64,000 nt of DNA from JAHZMA01 sp965205905 (GTDB taxonomy: Bacteria > Pseudomonadota > Alphaproteobacteria > JABAAW01 > JAHZMA01), in assembly GCA_965205905.1 (NCBI GenBank), contig CBDBHZ010000012.1, positions 1-64,000 of the forward strand, read 5' to 3'. Position 1 is the first letter of the stretch. Each line of letters begins with the position of its first letter. The position numbers and the translations under genes are program-made. This document shows positions 26,828-35,733 of this stretch, piece after piece. A model generated the notes under the pieces. It was not told where the DNA came from. It saw nothing but the letters and a program-made list of their open reading frames with translations, and made no database searches.

Positions 26828-28420
26828 ATGTGGCAACAAAAATCATTCAGAGTTTTCAAAGCATTATTCAACATTAACCCGTTACTATTTGCCATGCTGT
26901 TTAGCGGTGCGTTTTTGCTGGATATGCTGGAACGTAATGGGCGGCTGATTTCGCCTCACGATATGCTATTGCTCTTTATTTATGGGTGTTTAATTCTGTT
27001 GTTACAATATTTCATTGTTAAAAAAATCATTCCATATTTCAGGCATATTAATATTTATTACGGGCTTATCACATTATTATTTATCTCTAATTTGCTTGGC
27101 TTTTATTTGCTAAATTATGGGCGCTATATCCAAGCCTCACTCTTTGGGCAGTTCATAACATTATCAATAGTCGGGGTTTTGTTTTATCTTATTGTAAAAT
27201 ATAGTGAAAAATGGGTGTTCTTTATCACATTATTGTTGGCTTATTCATTGTTTGTTTCAAGCGCAACATCGGGCACGACCAGAATTCTTGATAATATAAT
27301 CGGGAAAAAACAAGCTGAAATTAAGGCAGTTGAAACCCCCGATGATGAGGCTGATATAATAGGTGACACGCAATTTGTAACTTTGCCAGAAAATTATATA
27401 GCGCAGGATTTTATCAAAAAGCCAAATATTTATTTGCTTTCATTTGATGCGATGATTCCAGAAAATATTGCTCAAAAATTATTGGAACTAAGCCCGAAAG
27501 AAATGCCAAAATATTTAGATGTTTTACAAAGAAATAAGATGCAAATTATTCCTCATTCATTTGCATATCGGCATGGCACAATCAGTTCGTTTGCGTCAAT
27601 GTTGGCATTAGATACTGATTGGTATAGCAAAATACATGGTGATGTTAAGTCGCCAGCTGCTGATATGGTAACTGGCGCACAATGGACGCCTACCTATGAT
27701 ATTTTTGACCAAAACGGCTATGATTTGCAACTGGTTTATAGAAGCGATTATTTTAGTAGCCCACAAGGTGATGGTAATAAAGTCACTTATTGGTATAAAA
27801 CTGTCGGTGAGGGATTTTGCGCGCATCTTGATAATCATTATTCATTATGGGGATATTGTGCGCTAAAATATTTTTTTGTTAATATTATCAATGCGGATAA
27901 TGATATTGGCAATATCTATCATGATAGGCTGCAAGCGGCCGCACAATCAGCAAAGCCAACATTCACACTTGCCTATACATTTCTTCCGGGCCATACAAGC
28001 GCATCGCATAATGGCAATGATTTAAAGGATTTAAGTCGCTACAAGCATCAGTTTTTAAATGCGAGTGTGCGCGTAGAAATCTGGTTGCAACGTTATATTA
28101 ACATTATTCGTAAATATGATAAGGATGGCATTATCATTGTTTTTGGTGATCATGGCGCGCATATTACACGAGGGGCAGATAATATTGGCGCAAACAGTAG
28201 ATATAGTAAAGCAGATATTATCCAAGATAGGCATGGGGTGCTACTTGCCACGCTTGACCCGCATGGGTGTAAGATTGCTGAGCCTGTTGTAACCACATTG
28301 CCCGATATGATGCATAATCTTATCACCTGCTTAACGGGTGGTAAGCCAGTGCTGAAACAGCAATATAACAATGCGGCTGAATTTGCTGATTATCTCGATG
28401 ACTCTGTTTCAGCGAAATAA
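26828..28420 (+). CDS. Membrane-anchored alkaline-phosphatase-superfamily transferase (paralogue 4)
   Basis: The product is 530 residues in the same family. Blocks are LLSFDAMIP, T-I-S-S-F-A-S-M-L-A-L-D, PGHTSASH and FGDHGAHITRG. An insertion of about 20 residues rich in Glu, Asp and Lys (around 160-182) lengthens the linker between the membrane and catalytic domains. The DADNIPADS segment after DHG is shortened to ADNIGANS. It is the last gene of the tandem set, two bases after paralogue 3. Function is inferred as for paralogue 1. Confidence 0.7.
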   Translation: MWQQKSFRVFKALFNINPLLFAMLFSGAFLLDMLERNGRLISPHDMLLLFIYGCLILLLQYFIVKKIIPYFRHINIYYGLITLLFISNLLGFYLLNYGRYIQASLFGQFITLSIVGVLFYLIVKYSEKWVFFITLLLAYSLFVSSATSGTTRILDNIIGKKQAEIKAVETPDDEADIIGDTQFVTLPENYIAQDFIKKPNIYLLSFDAMIPENIAQKLLELSPKEMPKYLDVLQRNKMQIIPHSFAYRHGTISSFASMLALDTDWYSKIHGDVKSPAADMVTGAQWTPTYDIFDQNGYDLQLVYRSDYFSSPQGDGNKVTYWYKTVGEGFCAHLDNHYSLWGYCALKYFFVNIINADNDIGNIYHDRLQAAAQSAKPTFTLAYTFLPGHTSASHNGNDLKDLSRYKHQFLNASVRVEIWLQRYINIIRKYDKDGIIIVFGDHGAHITRGADNIGANSRYSKADIIQDRHGVLLATLDPHGCKIAEPVVTTLPDMMHNLITCLTGGKPVLKQQYNNAAEFADYLDDSVSAK

Positions 28421-28443
28421 AATATAAGCACTCATCACTTATA

Positions 28444-28472
28444 TTGACATTATATCAGATTAGAATTATGTT
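28444..28472 (+). promoter_or_regulatory. Sigma-70 promoter of the dehydrogenase-like gene
   Basis: TTGACA, 17 bases, TATGTT, 30 bases before the GTG start. It indicates transcription separate from the upstream transferase cluster. Confidence 0.6.
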
Positions 28473-28502
28473 ATCCTCATCGTAACATTTAAGGAGAGAA
28501 TA

Positions 28503-29900
28503 GTGAAAATTATCCTCAAAAAGAAACATATCATCTGGCTGATGATTTTATTATTGACAATTTTATTTTATTTTGCAGCACAATCCACAGTTAAAACTCC
28601 TGCATTGAAAGATAGGCGGATTATTGCTGAAGGCAATGCCGACTTTGCCAGAAAGATTGAAGTATTTATCAAAGAAAAAATATTTTATTTCCATAATAAA
28701 GAATTAACGGATGTGGCATTATTTCGTGAGAAAAATGGCGGTGCTCAAGCCCCTTTATATATGAGCAGTCAGCAAAATATCACCGCTAATAATGTGAAAA
28801 GCGATAAGATGAAAGTTAATGAACAATCATATCAGGTGAATTATTATAATATTGACTATATTCATCATCAGCCACGAGGCTTTGTTGACCATGATGAGAA
28901 TAATTTATTTTTGATGCATGGTGATGGCTTCCTTGCTTATGTGCCACTAAGTGATTTAACAGCTGATGGCTTTACACTCACCACCATTCCAACCAATATG
29001 CAACAATTTAGAGATAAAGAAGATTGGGTTTTTGATATATTGATTCATGATGAAAAAATATATCAAACAAACTCATTCTCTCTATCGGAAGGTTGCTATG
29101 GTTTTAGGGTGTTAATGGGTGATGTTAATTTAGAAAAAATCACTTTTAAAGAAATTTTTTCTACAAAAGAATGTGATGATAGCAGAGATTATACGTCGCC
29201 TTACGGTGAGGGCGGTAAAATGGTGGCTTATAAGGATGGCAAAATTTTATTATCAAGGGGCAATATGACAGGCGACCCCCAAACAGATGATAATATTGGC
29301 AGTAAAATTATTATTTTAGATATTGAGAATGGCAGCTACGAGATTATTTCTAAAGGCCACCGTAATGTGCAAGGTATCGCGTATGATAGCGAGAAAGATT
29401 TACTGTGGTCAACCGAGCATGGGCCGCAAGGTGGCGATGAGCTTAATCTTAATATGGCTATTGGTGGTGAAATAGAAAATTATGGCTGGCCAGTTGCTTC
29501 CTATGGCTGGCCCTATCATCTTGACCCAGACGGTGACGAGCCTAACATATATAAGCAACCCCATGATGCTTATGGTTTTATAGAACCCTTTATGATGTTC
29601 TCGCCCGGCATTGGCATTTGCAATATTATTAAAGTGCCAGCCAGTTTTAATGGGGTGAGTGAGCAGTTATTTATAACAGGGCTAACGGGCAGTGATGCAT
29701 CGCATCGTTCGGGTAGAAGAGGGGTAACGCATCTTATTTTAGATGATGCCAATAATGTGATTGCCCGTGATGCGTTCAATTTGGGTGGTAGAATCCGCGA
29801 TATAAACTATAGTGCAACCAACAATCAACTATCAGCATTTTTAGAATATGGCGCAAACCGCCATATCAAGCAAACCATTATCACGATTAGCCCTGAATAA
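28503..29900 (+). CDS. Anchored glucose/sorbosone dehydrogenase-like beta-propeller protein
   Basis: The product is 465 residues. One hydrophobic segment at about 10-27 anchors or exports it, so the catalytic part faces the periplasm. The family signature of soluble PQQ glucose dehydrogenase and its Yli/GSDH relatives is visible: GHRNVQGIAYD...WSTEHGPQGGDELN (about 283-312), then NYGWPVASYG (about 325). This suggests oxidation of a sugar or aldose with PQQ, but many members of the family have no proven activity and no PQQ synthesis genes are in view. The start is GTG with AAGGAG 7 bases upstream. Its place after the surface-modification cluster may be coincidental, since it has its own promoter. 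Confidence 0.75.
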   Translation: MKIILKKKHIIWLMILLLTILFYFAAQSTVKTPALKDRRIIAEGNADFARKIEVFIKEKIFYFHNKELTDVALFREKNGGAQAPLYMSSQQNITANNVKSDKMKVNEQSYQVNYYNIDYIHHQPRGFVDHDENNLFLMHGDGFLAYVPLSDLTADGFTLTTIPTNMQQFRDKEDWVFDILIHDEKIYQTNSFSLSEGCYGFRVLMGDVNLEKITFKEIFSTKECDDSRDYTSPYGEGGKMVAYKDGKILLSRGNMTGDPQTDDNIGSKIIILDIENGSYEIISKGHRNVQGIAYDSEKDLLWSTEHGPQGGDELNLNMAIGGEIENYGWPVASYGWPYHLDPDGDEPNIYKQPHDAYGFIEPFMMFSPGIGICNIIKVPASFNGVSEQLFITGLTGSDASHRSGRRGVTHLILDDANNVIARDAFNLGGRIRDINYSATNNQLSAFLEYGANRHIKQTIITISPE

Positions 29901-29914
29901 AAACCCAAATCATT

Positions 29915-29945
29915 ATCGGATGCGCCACTAGCGTATCCGATTTTT
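29915..29945. terminator. Bidirectional terminator between convergent genes
   Basis: ATCGGATGCG pairs with CGTATCCGAT (one wobble), followed by TTTTT on the plus strand. The stem includes the last codons of the acetyl-CoA synthetase gene, so one hairpin serves both the dehydrogenase-like gene and acs. Confidence 0.75.
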
Positions 29946-31871
29946 AATCAAATCATCTACCACTGAAGGGTCGGCAAGGGTTGAAATATCGCCCAAACTA
30001 TCCAACTCATCACAGGCGATTTTGCGTAAAATACGGCGCATAATCTTGCCCGAACGGGTTTTCGGTAATCCCGGCGCCCATTGCAATTTTTCAGGCTTGG
30101 CAATTTTACCGATATGGTTTGCCACCCAATCCACCAATTCCTGCTTCATCGCATCGCTTGGCTCAAATCCATCATCATGCATCAGGGTAACAAAGGCGTA
30201 AATGCCGCTGCCTTTCACATCATGCGGATAGCCGACCACTGCCGCCTCTGCCACAGCCTCATGCAATACCAACGCGCTTTCAATCTCAGCCGTGCCTAAG
30301 CGATGCCCCGAAACATTGATAATATCATCCATGCGTCCCGTAATCCAATAATAGCCGTCTTTATCGCGCCTTGCACCATCACCGCTAAAATAATAGCCCG
30401 GATATTGCACGAAATAAGTATCAATAAACCGCTGATGGTCGCCATAAACCGAACGCATCTGACCGGGCCAGCTATGCAACACACATAGCGCACCTTCGCC
30501 TTCGCCCTCGATAACATTCTGCTTCTCATCAACCAATACAGGTTGAATGCCAAAAAATGGCTTGGTTGCTGAACCCGGTTTTAAGTCGGTGGCACAGGGT
30601 AATGGCGTGATTAAGAAACCGCCAGTTTCGGTCTGCCACCATGTATCAATAATTGGGCATTTTTTCTTGCCAACATTTTCATAATACCAACGCCATGCTT
30701 CGGGGTTAATCGGCTCGCCTACCGTGCCTAACACGCGTAAAGAATCGCGGTCGGTGCGGGCAAGAAAACCATCACCCTCTGCCATTAAAGCGCGAATTGC
30801 AGTGGGTGCAGTGTAGAAAATTGTTACCTGATGCTTATCGCAAATTTGCCAGAAACGGCTATAATCGGGATAGTTCGGCACGCCCTCAAACATCAAAGTT
30901 GTTGCGCCATTGGCAAGCGGTCCATACACAATATAGCTATGCCCTGTAATCCAGCCAACATCGGCAGTGCACCAGTAAATATCGCCATCTTGATAATCGA
31001 ACGCATATTGATGAGTCATCGACGCATAAGTGAGATAGCCGCCCGATGTATGCAACACGCCTTTCGGCTTACCCGTAGAACCAGAGGTGTAGAGAATAAA
31101 TAAAGGGTCTTCGGCGTTCATTTCGGCAGGCGGGCATTCATCTTCCACCGTATCATATAAATCGTGATACCACACATCGCGCCCTGATTGCATGTTAATA
31201 GAAGCACCTGAATTTTTGACCACCAATGTTTTTTTGATAGTGTGCGCTTGCTTCAAAGCCTCATCAACCGTTTTTTTCAATGGCACTGTCTTACCGCCAC
31301 GAATGGATTCATCGGCAGTAATCACAAAATCAGAGTCGCAATCATCAATGCGCCCAGCAAGTGCAGTCGCCGAAAACCCACCAAATACGACTGAATGCAC
31401 TGCGCCAATTCTGGCACAGGCAAGCATAGCATAAGCGGCTTCGGGAATCATCGGCATGTAAAGCGTTACGCGGTCGCCACGTTTTACCCCGATATTTTTC
31501 AACACATTGCCGAATTTATTCACCTCGTGATATAGCTCTAAATAGGTGATATGGCGTGATTTTGTTGGGTCATCACCCTCCCAGATGATAGCGGTCTGCC
31601 CCGCGCGATTTTTCACATGGCGGTCAACGCAATTATAACAGACATTCAACACGCCATCATGGTACCAGCGCACGCCAAGATTATTTTTATCGTAATTGCA
31701 ATCCATCACCGCATCACTGCTGTAACGGCGAATCCAGTCTAGCCTATCGCCTTGCTTATCCCAAAAACCTGCGGGGTCTTCAATGGAATGTTGATACATT
31801 TGTTGGTAGGTTTCGGCATCACATGATGTGCGTCCATCTTTGCGTTGCACGGGATAAAATTCTTCTAGCAT
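29928..31871 (-). CDS. acs: Acetyl-CoA synthetase
   Basis: The 647-residue AMP-forming ligase converts acetate, ATP and CoA to acetyl-CoA. The length is standard for Acs. The P-loop-like motif YTSGSTGKPKGVLHT, the adenylate motif WWQTETGG, the hinge YFSGDGARRDKDGYYWITGR and the C-terminal acetylatable lysine motif PKTRSGKIMRR are all present. The start is ATG with TAAGGAGG 6 bases upstream. It may salvage acetate in general. Its position next to the pyrimidine operon, whose end product is acetyl-CoA, could be functional or incidental. It has its own promoter. Confidence 0.96.
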   Translation of the reverse strand: MLEEFYPVQRKDGRTSCDAETYQQMYQHSIEDPAGFWDKQGDRLDWIRRYSSDAVMDCNYDKNNLGVRWYHDGVLNVCYNCVDRHVKNRAGQTAIIWEGDDPTKSRHITYLELYHEVNKFGNVLKNIGVKRGDRVTLYMPMIPEAAYAMLACARIGAVHSVVFGGFSATALAGRIDDCDSDFVITADESIRGGKTVPLKKTVDEALKQAHTIKKTLVVKNSGASINMQSGRDVWYHDLYDTVEDECPPAEMNAEDPLFILYTSGSTGKPKGVLHTSGGYLTYASMTHQYAFDYQDGDIYWCTADVGWITGHSYIVYGPLANGATTLMFEGVPNYPDYSRFWQICDKHQVTIFYTAPTAIRALMAEGDGFLARTDRDSLRVLGTVGEPINPEAWRWYYENVGKKKCPIIDTWWQTETGGFLITPLPCATDLKPGSATKPFFGIQPVLVDEKQNVIEGEGEGALCVLHSWPGQMRSVYGDHQRFIDTYFVQYPGYYFSGDGARRDKDGYYWITGRMDDIINVSGHRLGTAEIESALVLHEAVAEAAVVGYPHDVKGSGIYAFVTLMHDDGFEPSDAMKQELVDWVANHIGKIAKPEKLQWAPGLPKTRSGKIMRRILRKIACDELDSLGDISTLADPSVVDDLIKNRIR

Positions 31872-31908
31872 CTTGCCTCCTTATCGTCATAGCGTCAATA
31901 TTGATTCT

Positions 31909-31937
31909 ATCATAATATAATTGCAATGATGATGCAA
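31909..31937 (-). promoter_or_regulatory. Sigma-70 promoter of acs with overlapping inverted repeat
   Basis: Minus strand TTGCAT, 17 bases, TATGAT. A perfect inverted repeat, GCAAGTA-N6-TACTTGC (31934-31953), overlaps the -35 box and could be an operator or an mRNA-end hairpin of the upstream racemase gene. Confidence 0.5.
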
Positions 31938-31962
31938 GTACCAAGATACTTGCCACCGTCAT

Positions 31963-32739
31963 TCAGCAGTCAAACAGCATACCGAATTTTTGAGGGGAAG
32001 TTTTGATATTTGCCAGACGCAACATGTGCCACGCCATCACCTGATTGCTAGAAAGCACGGGCTTGTTTAGAATGGCTTCGGCTTCGGCAATGATTTTCAA
32101 CACGCGCAGACTGGTGCATGAGACAAACACCGCATCAACCGCATCATCTTTGCCGATTTGCAAAATCGCTTGTAAGATACTGGCAGGCGTGATACGCGCC
32201 ACCAGCGAATCTTTGGCTTGGTAAAAACTATGCACGCTTGTGGTGGAAAATCCTGCATCTTGTAGATTTTCTTGCATAGCAAGCGTTACATCGGGCGGGT
32301 AGGGCGTTAGCAACGCGATATTTTTGATACTCAATGCCGATAACGCAGCCTTGCAAGCCGTGATTGGATTGGTGGCACGGGCTTTGGGGTGATGGGTTTG
32401 AATGATTTTTTCTATTTTTTCCTCGCCAATCATGGTCGCGCCCGACGTGCAGGCATAGCCCACCACATCATAGTTGAAATCCTGATTCAGCAATGCGGCG
32501 GATATCGGCATTTGCTGTTCCATTGATTTTAGGTTTTCGGGCGTTACATCATCAAAATTGGCAATCCGCGAATGATAAAGCGCAATCGCACCAGTAGTGA
32601 AACCCGCTTCATCATCAAGCGATTGCAAGATGGTAGAAAACTCATGCTCGATGGTTTGGTCGCTTTGCAACACAATCAAGCCCATTTTGGCTAATGTGCC
32701 GTAACCCTCATCAAATTCGCATGGCATTTTGTTTTGCAT
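31963..32739 (-). CDS. Asp/Glu racemase - maleate isomerase family protein
   Basis: The product is 258 residues of the two-cysteine racemase/isomerase superfamily that includes maleate isomerase, arylmalonate decarboxylase and EutA. Cysteine motifs are VVGYACTSGATMIG in the N-terminal half and VFVSCTSLRVL in the C-terminal half, followed by KPVLSSNQVMAWHML, which is typical of the maleate isomerase/AMDase branch. It starts 5 bases after the mmsA stop codon, so it belongs to the hyuC-hydA-mmsA operon. A racemase for a carbamoyl or hydantoin-type intermediate would suit the context, but it is not a close hydantoin racemase by motif. The exact reaction is open. Confidence 0.72.
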   Translation of the reverse strand: MQNKMPCEFDEGYGTLAKMGLIVLQSDQTIEHEFSTILQSLDDEAGFTTGAIALYHSRIANFDDVTPENLKSMEQQMPISAALLNQDFNYDVVGYACTSGATMIGEEKIEKIIQTHHPKARATNPITACKAALSALSIKNIALLTPYPPDVTLAMQENLQDAGFSTTSVHSFYQAKDSLVARITPASILQAILQIGKDDAVDAVFVSCTSLRVLKIIAEAEAILNKPVLSSNQVMAWHMLRLANIKTSPQKFGMLFDC

Positions 32740-32743
32740 TACA

Positions 32744-34246
32744 TTACCCTAGCGTCGGTAAAGTAAATTCAGGGTCTTCGCGTAAGCCGCTAACCCACCG
32801 CGTTGTAACAGTTTTGATTTTGGTATAGAACCGAACCCCTTCATTGCCGTGCATGGCATGGTCGCCAAAGATTGACCCCTTCCAACCACCAAAACTATGA
32901 AACGCCATCGGCACAGGAATTGGCACATTCACGCCCACCATGCCCACCTGAATATGACGCGCAAAATTACGCGCAGTATCGCCATCGCGGGTAAAAATTG
33001 CCGTGCCATTGGCGTAGTGATGCTGATTGATAAGCCGAACCGCCGATTGATAATCGGGTTTACGCACCACACTTAATACAGGTCCAAAAACCTCTTCTTT
33101 CCAGATACGCATTTCTTCGGTAACATTATCAAACAGAGTGCCACCCAAATAATAGCCATTTTCATAGCCCTGCATTTTTTGCTGAAAATTTCTGCCATCT
33201 AGCACCAAAGTTGCGCCCTCTGCCTCGCCACTATCGATATAAGATGTTACCTTATCGCGATGTTGCGCCGTTACCAAAGGTCCCATTTCAGTGGCTTTAT
33301 CATTGGCTGGACCAATCTTTAAGGCTTCTATTTTGGGCGTAAGCCTTGCAACCAAAGCATCTGCCACCGCATCAGTAACTGCCACTGCCACCGAAATTGC
33401 CATGCACCTTTCGCCTGCCGAACCATAGCCAGCGCCCATCAGCGCATTGACTGCCATATCCATATCGGCATCAGGCATGATAACCATGTGATTTTTTGCA
33501 CCGCCTAATGCTTGCACACGTTTGCCATTTTGCGTGCCAGTTTCGTAAATATATTTGGCAATAGGCGTAGAACCAACGAACGAAACCGCCTGCACATCAG
33601 GGTGAGTCAGCAACGCATCAACCGCCACTTTATCGCCATGCACAACGTTAAACACGCCATCGGGCAAGCCCGCTTGCTTCAGCAAATCGGCAATCATCAT
33701 GCTGGTTGATGGGTCGCGTTCCGAAGGCTTCAGCACAAATGTATTGCCACAACCAATCGCGATTGGGAACATCCACATTGGCACCATCGCAGGAAAGTTA
33801 AAGGGCGTGATGCCCGTTACCACGCCCAATGATTGGCGCATATTATAGCTATCAATATTGGTGCCGACTTGGTCGGAATAATCCGATTTCAGCAAGGTTG
33901 GAATCGCGGTTGCAAATTCCACCACCTCAATCCCGCGCGTGATTTCACCCAGCGCATCATCGTGGGTTTTGCCATGTTCGGCTGAGATTACCTTTGCCAT
34001 TGCATCGGCATTATCCCATAATAATGTTTTGAACCTATCCAAAATGCGCGCACGTTTTAGGGGAGGCGAATTCGCCCATGCGGGGAAGGCAGTTTGCGCC
34101 GCTTGCACAGCTTGATTCACCGCAGCTTCATCAGCAAGCACAACTTGTTTCTCTGATTTTCCTGTGGCAGGATTCCAAACATCTTGCGTCCGCCCTGATT
34201 GTGAGGTGGAAATTTGATTGTTAATCCAATGGTTGATTTGTGTCAT
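32744..34246 (-). CDS. mmsA: (Methyl)malonate-semialdehyde dehydrogenase (CoA-acylating)
   Basis: The 500-residue aldehyde dehydrogenase-fold enzyme oxidises malonate semialdehyde (or methylmalonate semialdehyde) with NAD and CoA to acetyl-CoA (propionyl-CoA). Motifs are GITPFNFPAMVPMWMFPIAI (cofactor region), GGAKNHMVIMPDAD and the catalytic cysteine in GYGSAGERCMAIS, all characteristic of the MmsA/IolA subfamily. Its position after dihydropyrimidinase suggests it handles malonate semialdehyde from beta-alanine transamination, the last step of reductive uracil catabolism. AAGGAAG precedes the ATG. The beta-alanine transaminase needed before it is not encoded in the window. Confidence 0.93.
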   Translation of the reverse strand: MTQINHWINNQISTSQSGRTQDVWNPATGKSEKQVVLADEAAVNQAVQAAQTAFPAWANSPPLKRARILDRFKTLLWDNADAMAKVISAEHGKTHDDALGEITRGIEVVEFATAIPTLLKSDYSDQVGTNIDSYNMRQSLGVVTGITPFNFPAMVPMWMFPIAIGCGNTFVLKPSERDPSTSMMIADLLKQAGLPDGVFNVVHGDKVAVDALLTHPDVQAVSFVGSTPIAKYIYETGTQNGKRVQALGGAKNHMVIMPDADMDMAVNALMGAGYGSAGERCMAISVAVAVTDAVADALVARLTPKIEALKIGPANDKATEMGPLVTAQHRDKVTSYIDSGEAEGATLVLDGRNFQQKMQGYENGYYLGGTLFDNVTEEMRIWKEEVFGPVLSVVRKPDYQSAVRLINQHHYANGTAIFTRDGDTARNFARHIQVGMVGVNVPIPVPMAFHSFGGWKGSIFGDHAMHGNEGVRFYTKIKTVTTRWVSGLREDPEFTLPTLG

Positions 34247-34267
34247 GTTACTTCCTTAATATACGTT

Positions 34268-35728
34268 TTAAATGCCGGCTGGAATGTTAAGCGGGTCACG
34301 CTTAATCATTTTTGGGCTGTTTAATTCTTTCCATTTGCTGAGTGCCTGATGTGCCGATGGAAAAGCAGGGCGCGGCACAAAACGCCCACGACCCGGTTGC
34401 GGTTGGCTATTCTGCCCCCAGCTCCATATCACTTCACCGCGCGATAGGGTATAGCGACTTTGCGCCGAAACCTTAAAGCCTTCAAATACATTATAGTCAA
34501 GCACCGAATGATGATTGGCAGGTGAAATGGTTTTGCTGATTTTAGGATCCCATACCACAATATCGGCATCAGCCCCCACCACAAGCGCGCCTTTTTTAGG
34601 ATAAATATTCAAAATTTTGGCGATATTGCTAGAGGTAACGGCAACAAATTCATTTGGCGTTAGCCTGCCTGTTTCCACACCTTCCGTCCACAGCACGGCA
34701 AGGCGTTCTTCAAGACCGTTTGAGCCGTTGGGGATAATTCTAAAATCATTGATACCTGCCCGTTTTTGCTTGGTATTAAACGCCGCATGGTCGGTGGCAA
34801 CCACTTGCAGAGAGCCTGATTGCAACCCTGCCCATAAAGACGCCTGATGGTCTTTCGAGCGGAAGGGTGGCGACATCACACGCCGTGCGGCATGATCCCA
34901 ATCCTTGTTGAAATATTCACTTTCATCAAGCGTTAAAAACTGAATCAGCGGTTCGCCATAGACACGCATTCCTTTTTGCCGTGCGCGCCTAATTGCCTCA
35001 TGCGCTTGTTCGCACGAAACATGCACAATATAGAGCGGCACACCTGCGGCATCGGCAATGGTGATGGCACGGTTGGCCGCCTCACCTTCTAATTCTGGCG
35101 GACGCGAATAGGCATGACCTTCGGGCCCCGTAATGCCTTGCTCAAAATATTTTGTCTGTAATTCGGCGACTAAGTCACCATTTTCGGCATGCACCATTGG
35201 CATCGCGCCAAGTTCGGCACACCGTCTGAAAGAGGCAAACATCTCATCATCTTCAATCATCAGCGCGCCTTTATATGCCATGAAATGTTTGAATGAATTA
35301 ATACCCATATCAACCGCGGTTTTCATCTCGGTAAAGATATTTTCATTCCAGCCCGTAATCGCCATGTGATAGCCAATATCAGAACAGATTTGCGGGGCAG
35401 ATTTGCGATGCCACTCATTGATGGCATTCACGATTGAACCATCAGCACCCGGTAAGCAAAAATCAACAATCATGGTTGTGCCACCCGTCGCCGCTGCCCA
35501 TGTGCCAGATTCGAATGTTTCGGCAGCAGTTGTGCCCATAAAAGGCATTTCTAAATGAGTATGGGGGTCAATCCCACCGGGTATCACATAAGCGCCTTCG
35601 GCATCTATCACCGTTTCTGCTTTCAGGTTTTCGCCAATCTCTTTAATGGTTTCGCCCTCAATCAAGATATCGGCTTTATAGCTACGGTCTGCGGTGCAAA
35701 CTGTTCCGTTTTTAATTACTTTTGACAT
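34268..35728 (-). CDS. hydA: Dihydropyrimidinase (D-hydantoinase)
   Basis: The product is 486 residues, an amidohydrolase-superfamily enzyme that opens 5,6-dihydrouracil to N-carbamoyl-beta-alanine. Metal-binding features are IDPHTHLEMPF, the carboxylated-lysine segment SFKHFMAYKG, HAENGD, IVHVSCEQAHEAI and ATDHAAFNTKQK. ATG 35728 follows GGAGTAAAG; the immediately preceding ATG at 35731 is equally possible. A longer frame of 24 further codons would overlap hyuC and is unlikely. It lies 5 bases after hyuC in the same operon. Confidence 0.93.
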   Translation of the reverse strand: MSKVIKNGTVCTADRSYKADILIEGETIKEIGENLKAETVIDAEGAYVIPGGIDPHTHLEMPFMGTTAAETFESGTWAAATGGTTMIVDFCLPGADGSIVNAINEWHRKSAPQICSDIGYHMAITGWNENIFTEMKTAVDMGINSFKHFMAYKGALMIEDDEMFASFRRCAELGAMPMVHAENGDLVAELQTKYFEQGITGPEGHAYSRPPELEGEAANRAITIADAAGVPLYIVHVSCEQAHEAIRRARQKGMRVYGEPLIQFLTLDESEYFNKDWDHAARRVMSPPFRSKDHQASLWAGLQSGSLQVVATDHAAFNTKQKRAGINDFRIIPNGSNGLEERLAVLWTEGVETGRLTPNEFVAVTSSNIAKILNIYPKKGALVVGADADIVVWDPKISKTISPANHHSVLDYNVFEGFKVSAQSRYTLSRGEVIWSWGQNSQPQPGRGRFVPRPAFPSAHQALSKWKELNSPKMIKRDPLNIPAGI

Positions 35729-35733
35729 CATCT

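Noticed and set aside
20426..28420. Calling the four paralogues arylsulfatases
   Set aside because: The C/S-x-P-x-R formylglycine signature is absent in all four, while a conserved Thr sits where transferase nucleophiles are found.
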